8,523 nt of DNA, taken from NCBI GenBank assembly GCA_947487745.1, contig CANKXQ010000048.1, positions 1 to 8,523 on the forward strand, in the 5' to 3' direction. The notes beneath the pieces are model-generated. The model did no database searches. It saw only the letters and a list, made by a program, of their open reading frames with translations, and had not been told where the DNA came from. The position numbers and the translations under genes were made by a program. The number at the start of each line of letters is the position of its first letter. Position 1 is the stretch's first letter. This DNA is from Spartobacteria bacterium (GTDB taxonomy: Bacteria > Verrucomicrobiota > Verrucomicrobiia > Chthoniobacterales > Terrimicrobiaceae). Positions 1 through 6,228 of the stretch are shown here, piece after piece.

Positions 1-572
1 CCACGCGCAGTTTGATAGAGGTGTAGCACCTTGCCGAAAACAGGATCCGGCGTGTCACTGATCGGGCCTGTTCCAAAGCCTTGGTTATCGAGGAAGACGC
101 GCAGGAGAAGGACTTCAGATTTGGCGATGTCCGACGGCTCAGGGGCGCTGGCGGAGGCCGCAGCCGGTTTCGGCGTGCTTTTAAGAAGGAGTTTTTCCTC
201 CGGCGTGGGGATGCGCAATTTCTGGCCGATTTGCAGGAAGTCGGTCTCAAGGGCGTTAAACTCCTTCAGCTGGGCGACAGAGAGCTTGAGCTTTTTAGCG
301 ATGTGAATCAGAACGTCACCTTTTTTCACGGTGTAGATGTTTTGATCCTGCTGCGAAGCGGCAGCGTTGCCAGACTGGGCGCCAGGCCGCTGCTGAAGCA
401 CAGGAACCTCGCGCGGAGGAAGCCCCCAAGGGGCCGAGGCCGGAGGAGCGACATTCCATTTCCATTTCACGGCGCGCTCGAGGCCGGGCTCGACACCCTG
501 CGCATGGATGCGGGGACTCGCGGAGGCGAGGAGGAGAAGCGCGGTGGAAAAAATGGCGAACCAATGAGGCAT
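1..572 (-). CDS. LysM-domain exported protein, probable L,D-transpeptidase (3' end outside window)
   Basis: Starts at ATG 572-570 and stays open to the left edge, giving 190 complete codons. Residues 1-25 are a signal peptide with a hydrophobic stretch (FAIFSTALLLLASA) and a likely cut near IHAQ. A Pro/Gln-rich linker follows, then a LysM domain at about residues 78-122 (YTVKKGD ... IAKKLKLSVAQL ... FLQIGQKLRIP), which in this family binds peptidoglycan glycan chains. After an Ala/Pro linker, residues 153-190 (LLLRVFLDNQGFGTGPI ... FGKVLHLYQ) resemble the short peptidoglycan-binding segment that precedes the YkuD catalytic domain in many L,D-transpeptidases. The catalytic His/Cys region would lie beyond the edge, so the enzyme call is inference; a non-enzymatic LysM protein is possible. 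Only 4 bases separate it from the polX stop, so it is probably co-transcribed and translationally coupled. No Shine-Dalgarno is visible. Export and LysM are secure; the transpeptidase call is about 60% likely. Confidence 0.85.
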   Translation of the reverse strand, partial: MPHWFAIFSTALLLLASASPRIHAQGVEPGLERAVKWKWNVAPPASAPWGLPPREVPVLQQRPGAQSGNAAASQQDQNIYTVKKGDVLIHIAKKLKLSVAQLKEFNALETDFLQIGQKLRIPTPEEKLLLKSTPKPAAASASAPEPSDIAKSEVLLLRVFLDNQGFGTGPISDTPDPVFGKVLHLYQTAR

Positions 573-576
573 GGGA

Positions 577-2316
577 TCAGGCGGAGCGTTTGGATTTGAG
601 AACGGATTCGATGCGGGCAAGAGGGAGGGTGTTGATGACATCGCTTTTCGTGAGCCAGCCTTTGCGGGCGATGCCGACGCCGAAGATGAGATCCTGGAGG
701 CCTGCGGTCGAGTGGGCATCCGGGTTGATGGCGCATTTCACGCCTTTTTCCCTTGCGAGCGGCCACCAGCGCCAGTCCATGTCTAGGCGGCGTGGGTTGG
801 CGTTGAGTTCGATAATCGTGCCTGTGGCGGCGGCGGCATCGAGGATGGCGGGGATATTCAGCTGGTAGGGTTCGCGGCTGAGGAGCAGGCGGCCGGTGAG
901 GTGGCCGAGCATGGTGACATGGGGGTTTTCCATGGCGCGGATGATGCGCTTGGTCATTTCGGCCTCGGGCAGGGTGAAGGACGAATGGACGCTCGCGACG
1001 ACATAATCGAGCGTGGCGAGGACTTCGTCGGGGAAATCGAGCGATCCATCCTTGAGAATATCGCACTCGGTGCCAGCGAAGATGCGGAATTCGCTGTCGG
1101 CGGCGTTGAGTTCGGCAATACGGGCAACTTGGGCGGCGAGGCGTGTCTCGTCGAGGCCGTTGGCTTGGAATGAGGCCTTCGAGTGGTCGGCGATGCCGAG
1201 GTATTCGAGGCCCAGCTCCTTTGCGGCGGCGACCATGTCTTCGAGAGTGGCGCGGCCGTCGCTTGCGGTCGTGTGATTATGGAATGTGCCGCGCAGGTTG
1301 CTCCACTCGACGAGGCGGGGCAGCTTGTGTTTCTCGGCGGCGTCGATTTCGCCGCGGTCCTCGCGGAGTTCAGGCTCCACGGGGTCGAGGTCCAGGGCGC
1401 GGTAGATGTCCGCCTCCTCGTGAATCTCAGGCAGAGGCTGCAGGAGTTCGCGTCCCTCGGCGGCGCTGAAGCGGTATTCGTTGAGCGACCAGCCACGGGA
1501 GAGAGCGCGGGAGCGCATGCGGACATTGTGCTCCTTGCTGCCGGTGAAATAATTCAAGGCGAATGGAAACTCGGGACCGGTCACAGCGCGCAGGTCGCAC
1601 TGGATGCCGCTCTTGAGGATCACGCTGGATTTTGTGGCGCCGTGGGCGAGGACATTTTCCACAAGAGGATGGGCGGTGAAGAATGCCATGACGGCTTCCG
1701 GCTGTTTCGTGGAAACGATGAAGTCGAGATCGCGGACGATTTCTTTTTTCCGGCGGAAGCTGCCGGCAATCTGGGCGAGGTTGACATCCGGGTGCCCGCG
1801 CAGGTCGTCCAGGAGGCCTTCGGCAATCTGGGCGACATCGCCGAAGCGAAACTCACCGGCGTGACTGCGCATGTGCTCGATGCCTTTGAGGATGTTTGAG
1901 GCGGTCTTCTCGCCGAAGCCGGGGAGGGCTGCGACCGAGCCGTCCTTGCAGGCGCGCTCGAGATTCGTCACGGAGTGGACTTTCAGGGTATCCCAGAGGA
2001 CTTTGATTTTTTTCGCGCCGAGGCCTTGGATGTCGAAAAGCGTGAGGATGTCGGGCGGAAATTCCTCGCGGAGGTTGTTGTAATAGTCGAGGCGGCCGTG
2101 AGTGGAGAGTTCGGCAATTTTTTCGCCTGTGGCCTTGCCGATGCCGTCAACTGCCGTGAGCCGGTCCTCGGCGATCAAGGTCTCAAGAGGCTCCGATAGT
2201 GTCTCCAGCGCGCGGGCGGCGTGGGTGTAGGCGCGGACTTTGAAGGGATTCTCGCCTTTCAGCTCGAGCAGGCGGGCGATGTTTTCGAAGACATCGGCGA
2301 TTTCGTCTTTGTTCAT
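577..2316 (-). CDS. polX: DNA polymerase X with C-terminal PHP nuclease domain
   Basis: 579 residues, the usual length for bacterial PolX. Family X polymerases fill short gaps in base-excision and break repair; the bacterial form carries a metal-dependent PHP exonuclease. Three helix-hairpin-helix loops appear at about residues 55-63 (VDGIGKATG), 97-103 and 131-138 (LPGFGEKT). The nucleotidyltransferase signature GSFRRKKE starts at 185, with catalytic Asp196 and Asp198 (RDLDF) and a third Asp at 241 (QCDLR). The YFTGSKEHN motif at 256-264 contacts the incoming nucleotide and primer in this family. The PHP domain keeps every expected metal ligand: His346, His348, Asp353, His378, Glu417, His444, His472, Asp533 and His535, so both activities should be intact. 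I chose ATG 2316 over an in-frame GTG at 2358. It forms an ATGA overlap with the upstream stop, and family members begin at this point (MNKDEIADVFENIA). The protein is cytoplasmic, unlike its neighbours. Confidence 0.97.
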   Translation of the reverse strand: MNKDEIADVFENIARLLELKGENPFKVRAYTHAARALETLSEPLETLIAEDRLTAVDGIGKATGEKIAELSTHGRLDYYNNLREEFPPDILTLFDIQGLGAKKIKVLWDTLKVHSVTNLERACKDGSVAALPGFGEKTASNILKGIEHMRSHAGEFRFGDVAQIAEGLLDDLRGHPDVNLAQIAGSFRRKKEIVRDLDFIVSTKQPEAVMAFFTAHPLVENVLAHGATKSSVILKSGIQCDLRAVTGPEFPFALNYFTGSKEHNVRMRSRALSRGWSLNEYRFSAAEGRELLQPLPEIHEEADIYRALDLDPVEPELREDRGEIDAAEKHKLPRLVEWSNLRGTFHNHTTASDGRATLEDMVAAAKELGLEYLGIADHSKASFQANGLDETRLAAQVARIAELNAADSEFRIFAGTECDILKDGSLDFPDEVLATLDYVVASVHSSFTLPEAEMTKRIIRAMENPHVTMLGHLTGRLLLSREPYQLNIPAILDAAAATGTIIELNANPRRLDMDWRWWPLAREKGVKCAINPDAHSTAGLQDLIFGVGIARKGWLTKSDVINTLPLARIESVLKSKRSA

Positions 2317-3080
2317 TGCAGGTAGGTTTGGAGCCTGTTCCGCCAGCCGGGAAGCCACTTCGCCTCGTTGCGGGCGGGCGGCGCATTTTGAACGCGGCGG
2401 GTCAGGACGGCGTCGGCAGCACGCGCGAACTCAGGCAGGGCCTTTCCTGTGGCGGGCATGGTTTCCAGAACCTGAAGCAAGCCCCAGCCTTGGCCGTTGT
2501 AGCGCTCGGCGGGATTCACGCCTTCGCCTTTGAAGTTCACATAGTCCATGAGCGCGTAGAAACCGAGTGGTTCCGCAGCGACGCGGCGGAAATTGGTCTC
2601 GATTTTGGCGCGTTGGGCGGGCGTGGTGGCGGCGAGCATTTTCGGCAGCGCGGCCTCCATGCGCATCGCCGCATATCGCGCCTGTGCCGCGACGGTTTTG
2701 GAAAGCATCGCGCGGAGGGCGGTGAGTCGTGGGCCGTCGAGGTCTGCCATGAAGGCGTCGCGATTTTTCCAAGGGCATGGGCCGAGCATCCAATCCTCGA
2801 CCGGCACGCCTTGCGTTTTCAGAAAGCGCGCAAGGCCGGGCCAACTTTCTTCAAAGGGGCCGGTGCGGCCGGCCGGATACCAGATGAAATGCGCGATGCC
2901 GAGGGAGGGAAACTCCTCGCCCTTGTTCCAGGAAGTGAGGCCGCTGACCGTGCCCGCGCACTCGTTTTTCCAAATACGGCGGCCGATTTCGAGCGCTTGG
3001 GAATCGCTCAGCGCGGCGGTGGATGCCTGGGCGGCGAGGGATGACATCACAACTACAGCCAATAGGAATCGTCGAATCAT
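2313..3080 (-). CDS. Exported conserved protein of unknown function with a lysozyme-like motif
   Basis: 255 residues starting at ATG 3080-3078. Residues 1-22 form a signal peptide (MIRRFLLAVVVMSSLAAQAS) with no lipobox, so the product is probably periplasmic. I recall similar uncharacterised exported proteins in other Gram-negatives but know no assigned function. The most distinctive segment is residues 37-69: Glu40 in WKNECAG, then LTSWNKGEEFPSLGIAHFIW (48-67). Its shape recalls the catalytic entry of T4-type lysozymes, where a Glu is followed by an Asp/Thr region ending in TIGIGH. Glu40, Glu55, Ser59 and His64 are the residues to examine. A second probably conserved block lies at 178-205 (MDYVNFKGEG ... 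RYNGQGWGLLQVL). A role in cell-wall processing is a hypothesis only. It lies 29 bases after the TolC-like gene and its stop overlaps the polX start by 4 bases (ATGA). A weak GGAG sits about 15 bases ahead of the start, too far to be a normal ribosome site. Confidence 0.85.
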   Translation of the reverse strand: MIRRFLLAVVVMSSLAAQASTAALSDSQALEIGRRIWKNECAGTVSGLTSWNKGEEFPSLGIAHFIWYPAGRTGPFEESWPGLARFLKTQGVPVEDWMLGPCPWKNRDAFMADLDGPRLTALRAMLSKTVAAQARYAAMRMEAALPKMLAATTPAQRAKIETNFRRVAAEPLGFYALMDYVNFKGEGVNPAERYNGQGWGLLQVLETMPATGKALPEFARAADAVLTRRVQNAPPARNEAKWLPGWRNRLQTYLQ

Positions 3081-3109
3081 CTGGCGATGCGTGCTCCGTC
3101 TGCGGGCGC

Positions 3110-4978
3110 TCAGTTGGTTTTCTTGGTTTCGGCGACGGATTTTTTCTTGGTCGCTGCTGGTGTTGGCGAGGGAGCAGGTGCCTTTTCAAGAATCGGCTTG
3201 AGCGGATCTTGCTTGCGGTATTCGCGCGGGAGTTTCGCCTGCGGACGCTCGGGGTCGTTGAGTTTGTTGAAGCGCTTCGCCTGCGGCTTGGTGAGCGGAT
3301 CGTCGAAGATGTCTTTGAAGCGTGTGTCGAGCGAGAGGGCGCGGTCGTATTCCGCCAAGCCTTGGATGTAGCTGTAGTAGGCCTGGAGGAGGAATGTCTG
3401 CGACTGGAGGAGCGAGGTCTGTTGGTTCAGCACATCGAGCTGTGTGCCTGCGCCGGCGTCGAGGCGCTCCTGCGCGAGGCGGAGGGCCTCCACGCCTTGG
3501 ACCACGCTGGCCTCTTGGCTGTCCACGGTTTCGCGGGCCTCAAGGAGTTTTGAAATCGCCTGCTGGACTTGAAGGATGACTTCGCGCACGCCGTTGTCGT
3601 AATTGATTTTCGCCTGCTCCATGCGGGCCTTGGCGGTTTTCACATTGCCGTAGGTGAGGAGTCCATCCCAGACGGCCCAGGAGCCTTTGACTCCGAAAAA
3701 CCAGCCATTGACCATGTCGCCGAGGTTGTTTGTGAGAAAGTCGCTCTCGTTTGTTTGTCTGGCGCTGGCACTGATTTGTGGAAGGTAGCCGGCGACTTCT
3801 TGGTTGACGCGCGCGGCCTCTCCGAGGATGAGTTGCCGCTGGGCTTTGAGGTCGGGGTTGCGGGTCACAGCGATGCGCACGGACTCGTCGGAGTTGAAGG
3901 TTCGCGGCTTGTAGTCGAGCTTGCCGACGATATTGAAAGGGACTTCGCTCGGGAACCCGGGCGGGTAGTCCATGCCGAGCAGGCGGACGAGCCGATACAT
4001 CGAAACGCGGTAGTTGTTCTGCGCCTGAATGAGCGGGGGTTTCGCATTGGCAAGGGCGACCTCGGCCTGGAGGACATTGAAGCGAGGCACAGTTCCCGCC
4101 TCGTAGCGGTTCTGCTGGTCTTTGAGTTGCTCGGCGAGGAGATCGACGGACTGTTGGTTGGCGATGATGAGGGCGCGGTTGAGGACGACTTCGAAGAAAT
4201 TGATTTTCACCTCCGAGATAACATTGTCGATCACGCCGCGCAGGCGGTAGTAGGCCTCCTGCTCGTCCGAGAGGGCCGCCCGGATGCCGGAAACCACAGC
4301 GCCGCCGTCGTAGATCAGCTGGGAGAATTCCACATTCACGCTCCAGGCCTCGTCGTTGATGTTTGCTCCGCCGAAATTGACATCGTTGACCTCACGGGTG
4401 GTGTAGCCATAGTTCGAATTCAGCGAAACCTGGGGGATGATTCTGGAGCGGATGCTGATGAATTTTCCCGAACTGGTGTTCAGTTCCTGCACGGCACCCA
4501 GAATTTCGGGGTTTTGTTTGATGGCGGTCTGGATGGCATCTTCGATTTTCAGATCGGGAACCTTGGGATTTCTTTGTTTGGCGATGAGTTCGTTGAGGGC
4601 CTTGTAGAAATCGGTCGTGGCCATTTCCTTCGTCACTGCGGTGCGGGCGCTTTGTTGCAAGACGGGAGTCTCGGGGCCGGGAGCAAGCGGTTCAGCGGAT
4701 TGTGCAGGCACGGGCGCCGCGAGTTCGCTTGAAATCTGGCTCGGCTCCGGCAGGGGTGGCGCGACTGGCATAGGAGGAACCGGCAGCGGCATGGTGCCAT
4801 CTGGAAGAGGTGTGCCGCTGGGAGTCGGACTGCCCGAGGGAAGAGGCAGGGGTGTGAATTGAGGCAGGGGAGGCGGCGGCGGCAGATCCTGAAACTGAGG
4901 GGTAGGAGCTTGCGCGAAAAGCGGGAGTCCGGCGAAAAGAAATGCGGCAGTTAGAATGGTGGAAAATTTCAGGATCAT
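3110..4978 (-). CDS. TolC-family outer-membrane efflux/secretion channel protein
   Basis: 622 residues from ATG 4978. The frame also opens upstream at a TTG (5020), but ATG 4978 puts a good signal peptide at the very N-terminus (MILKFSTILTAAFLFAGLPL, cut near FAQA). TolC proteins trimerise into an outer-membrane barrel with a periplasmic helical tunnel that exports drugs or proteins together with a membrane-fusion protein and an inner-membrane pump; neither partner is in the window. The tandem family repeats are visible: DLKIEDAIQTAIKQNPEILG (142-161) begins the first half, and the paired helix motifs RYEAGTVPRFNVLQAEVALA (291-310) and RLDAGAGTQLDVLNQQTSLL (505-524) sit at matching places in the two halves. 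Unusual features are a proline-rich stretch at about 24-105, including a PPPPP run, and a Lys/Pro-rich tail after about residue 560. It is larger than E. coli TolC because of these additions. No Shine-Dalgarno. Probable first gene of, or internal to, the minus-strand operon. Confidence 0.93.
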   Translation of the reverse strand: MILKFSTILTAAFLFAGLPLFAQAPTPQFQDLPPPPPLPQFTPLPLPSGSPTPSGTPLPDGTMPLPVPPMPVAPPLPEPSQISSELAAPVPAQSAEPLAPGPETPVLQQSARTAVTKEMATTDFYKALNELIAKQRNPKVPDLKIEDAIQTAIKQNPEILGAVQELNTSSGKFISIRSRIIPQVSLNSNYGYTTREVNDVNFGGANINDEAWSVNVEFSQLIYDGGAVVSGIRAALSDEQEAYYRLRGVIDNVISEVKINFFEVVLNRALIIANQQSVDLLAEQLKDQQNRYEAGTVPRFNVLQAEVALANAKPPLIQAQNNYRVSMYRLVRLLGMDYPPGFPSEVPFNIVGKLDYKPRTFNSDESVRIAVTRNPDLKAQRQLILGEAARVNQEVAGYLPQISASARQTNESDFLTNNLGDMVNGWFFGVKGSWAVWDGLLTYGNVKTAKARMEQAKINYDNGVREVILQVQQAISKLLEARETVDSQEASVVQGVEALRLAQERLDAGAGTQLDVLNQQTSLLQSQTFLLQAYYSYIQGLAEYDRALSLDTRFKDIFDDPLTKPQAKRFNKLNDPERPQAKLPREYRKQDPLKPILEKAPAPSPTPAATKKKSVAETKKTN

Positions 4979-5064
4979 GGTGTTGGCTGTGCGAGCGCTT
5001 GGAAAATGAAGTTTATGCAAGGAATAGCCGGTGAAAAGAAAATCGAACGGCGTGCTGGATTATT
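4979..5064 (-). other. Intergenic spacer ahead of the TolC-like gene
   Basis: This 86-base gap is the longest in the minus-strand cluster and more AT-rich than its surroundings (runs such as TTTTCTTTTCA and TTGCATAAAC on the minus strand). It could hold a promoter, but I find no -35/-10 pair with more than weak matches at acceptable spacing, and no hairpin followed by a T-run that would end the upstream lipoprotein transcript. Read-through from the lipoprotein pair into the TolC-like gene is therefore possible. Confidence 0.3.
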
Positions 5065-5523
5065 TTATGGCGCGGACCCCGCCGTAGGCGTTGCGGTCGA
5101 TGAATCCGCACGGCCGCCGGATGGTTCCGACCAGGCTGGACGCGGGATGTAGATTTTATCTCCGGTGGATGGATTGCCAGACACGATGTCGGCGATGATA
5201 AAGGGATGCGCTTTGAGCGATGTCATGCGCAATGTCCCTGATTCGCGTCCATTCTGAACAGAGAGGTATTTCTCGCCCGGTATGACCGGCGTGGCGGACT
5301 CCGACTCGATCAGAACGAAATTTTCGCCTGTGTTCACCAAATGAATCGTGCCGGCCCAATTCACCGGTGTGGCGGCAGGCGGGCGGGGCTTTTTTTTAGG
5401 GAGGAACTTGCCCAGGCCACCAAGCCAAGAAGTGGGCGGGGTGAGCGGCTTGTTGCCAGACGGGTGCGTGCAGGCTCCGAGCGAAAAAACGACCGCAGAA
5501 GCGAGAAGGGGTGTGATTTTCAT
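5065..5523 (-). CDS. Small lipoprotein with a predicted beta-rich domain, unknown function
   Basis: 152 residues from ATG 5523. The N-terminus MKITPLLASAVVFSLGAC is a lipoprotein signal peptide with lipobox SLGAC; Cys18 would be lipidated. A Pro/Lys-rich linker at about residues 21-53 (including PKKKPRPP) precedes a compact domain at 56-127 with alternating beta-like segments: AGTIHLVNTGENFVLIES, then PGEKYLSVQNGRESGTLRMT, then ADIVSGNPSTGDKIYIP. This pattern (an opening strand, 'fVlie', then 'PGe.l.v', then 'aDIvsG.p..GD.i') is a small beta-barrel style I have seen in uncharacterised bacterial envelope proteins, but I cannot give it a function. The tail is a low-complexity Ser/Thr/Pro/Ala segment. 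The start ATG shares its first base with the TGA of the upstream gene (TGATG, 5521-5525), so the two lipoproteins are almost certainly translated together. Confidence 0.85.
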   Translation of the reverse strand: MKITPLLASAVVFSLGACTHPSGNKPLTPPTSWLGGLGKFLPKKKPRPPAATPVNWAGTIHLVNTGENFVLIESESATPVIPGEKYLSVQNGRESGTLRMTSLKAHPFIIADIVSGNPSTGDKIYIPRPAWSEPSGGRADSSTATPTAGSAP

Positions 5524-6032
5524 CAGGGAAGCCAGGCAGGGTCGCGGGGAGGCGTTTTAGCAAAAGCCGCCGCGCCGTTCTCATCACGAAAAACCGCCCA
5601 TTGCCCGTCCTTGCGGACGAGCAGGACGGCCTTATCGGGTTGCACAAGTCTAAGAAACGCAGTTTCGCCCGGGTCGGCATCGCTCAGATTCGCGATAGCC
5701 CATTTTTGATCAGACCATTCGCCCGCCTCGGAGGGCAGGAATCCCTCGCGAATGAGTTTTTCAAAGTAACCCTCCGTAGAAGTCGCGCTGACTTCGTAGG
5801 GCCAGCCGAGATGGTTTTTGCCGAACTGAAACCCATCCAACGCCATTTCTTGGGCCGTGTGGTGGATTGAAAGAGCCTTGCGTGAAAAATCTGGCGACGA
5901 GACGGCATTGGAAACCGGATTCGGTGCGGGAACATCGGGTTCGGTCGGTGCCGGGTTTTTCCGACAGGCGGTTGCCGTCAGCAGGCAGAAGATGCCAGCG
6001 AAGAAAAAAAAAACGGGCCAACCGGGTCGCAT
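5523..6032 (-). CDS. Small lipoprotein with a pseudopilin-like soluble domain, unknown function
   Basis: 169 residues from ATG 6032. A longer frame opens 18 codons upstream, but only this start gives a normal signal sequence: MRPGWPVFFFFAGIFCLLTA followed by Cys23 in TATAC, a permissive lipobox. A Pro/Asn-rich linker covers about 25-48. The mature part starts with a helix-like segment (FSRKALSIHHTAQEMALDGF, 49-68), then KNHLGWPYEVSATSTEGYFE (72-91), KLIREGFLP (92-100), and a beta-rich end with AVLLVRKDGQWAVFRD (135-150). The order 'helix, GWPYE, fracture region, YFEKLIREGFLP' resembles the soluble domain of type II secretion/type IV pilus pseudopilins of Verrucomicrobiota, here behind a lipoprotein signal instead of a prepilin leader. 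That resemblance is from memory, not a search. It is the first gene of the minus-strand cluster and overlaps the next lipoprotein (TGATG). Confidence 0.8.
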   Translation of the reverse strand: MRPGWPVFFFFAGIFCLLTATACRKNPAPTEPDVPAPNPVSNAVSSPDFSRKALSIHHTAQEMALDGFQFGKNHLGWPYEVSATSTEGYFEKLIREGFLPSEAGEWSDQKWAIANLSDADPGETAFLRLVQPDKAVLLVRKDGQWAVFRDENGAAAFAKTPPRDPAWLP

Positions 6033-6040
6033 GATTGGGA

Positions 6041-6069
6041 GATATCCGAAGCGGCCCCTGCAATGCAAA
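6041..6069 (-). promoter_or_regulatory. Weak candidate promoter for the minus-strand lipoprotein cluster
   Basis: Read on the minus strand, TTTGCA (6069-6064) and GATATC (6046-6041) are separated by exactly 17 bases. They match the sigma-70 consensus at only 4 and 3 of 6 positions. If used, transcription would start at or within a base or two of the ATG at 6032, giving a leaderless message. No better pair was found in the intergenic region on this strand, but this one could well be chance. Confidence 0.15.
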
Positions 6070-6131
6070 CCCCAAGCCCCTGCCACCCGTGGCCCCCTGG
6101 GATTTTTGCATCAAATTAATACCCTTGCCGC

Positions 6132-6160
6132 TTGACCCGACTTGGATGACTCGCCATAGT
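6132..6160 (+). promoter_or_regulatory. Sigma-70-type promoter for nusA-infB
   Basis: TTGACC (6132-6137, 5 of 6 matches to the -35 consensus) and CATAGT (6155-6160, 4 of 6 to the -10) are separated by 17 bases, the optimal spacing. An AT-rich stretch at 6102-6120 (ATTTTTGCATCAAATTAAT) lies just upstream, where an UP element would be. The predicted start is near 6167, leaving a leader of about 60 bases before nusA. This is the best promoter-like pair in the window and lies in the divergent intergenic region where one is expected. Confidence 0.6.
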
Positions 6161-6175
6161 GACCGATTCCGAAGG

Positions 6176-6223
6176 GGAAAGCGCTGCGGCCACAGCTCGT
6201 CGCTTTCTGTTTCGGCAGAAACG
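6176..6223 (+). promoter_or_regulatory. Structured leader of nusA: two adjacent hairpins
   Basis: GAAAGCG (6177-6183) and CGCTTTC (6201-6207) are perfect inverted copies around a 17-base loop; G6176 and U6208 can add a wobble pair. Immediately after comes GTTTC-GGCA-GAAAC (6209-6222), a 5-base-pair stem with a four-base loop. GATTTT then leads straight into the nusA ATG at 6229. Together they fill most of the predicted leader. The second hairpin followed by four T's loosely resembles a weak terminator and also sits where a ribosome would load. A role in regulation of nusA, for example feedback by NusA, is inference. Confidence 0.45.
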
Positions 6224-6228
6224 ATTTT

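Noticed and set aside
1183..1899. Plus-strand open frame of 238 codons inside polX
   Set aside because: It is antisense to the polymerase and PHP domains of polX, whose catalytic residues fix the real frame.
2317..2358. Longer polX starting at GTG 2358
   Set aside because: It adds 14 residues lying within the upstream gene, and family members begin at the MNKDE start, which also forms the ATGA overlap.
2316..3044. Plus-strand open frame of 242 codons opposite the 255-residue exported protein
   Set aside because: The minus frame has a signal peptide, an ATGA coupling to polX and recognisable conserved blocks. The plus frame has none.
3569..4732. Plus-strand open frame of 387 codons opposite the TolC-like gene
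   Set aside because: It is the mirror of a GC-rich gene whose frame has clear TolC repeats and a signal peptide. The antisense translation shows no recognisable domain.
4979..5020. Longer TolC-like protein starting at TTG 5020
   Set aside because: It would put 14 polar residues before the signal peptide; ATG 4978 starts right at the signal peptide.
6070..6107. GC-rich inverted sequences (GCCA-CCCG-TGGC, and an outer CCCA/TGGG) followed by five T's, resembling a plus-strand terminator
   Set aside because: The stems are short and interrupted, and no plus-strand gene upstream would need a terminator.
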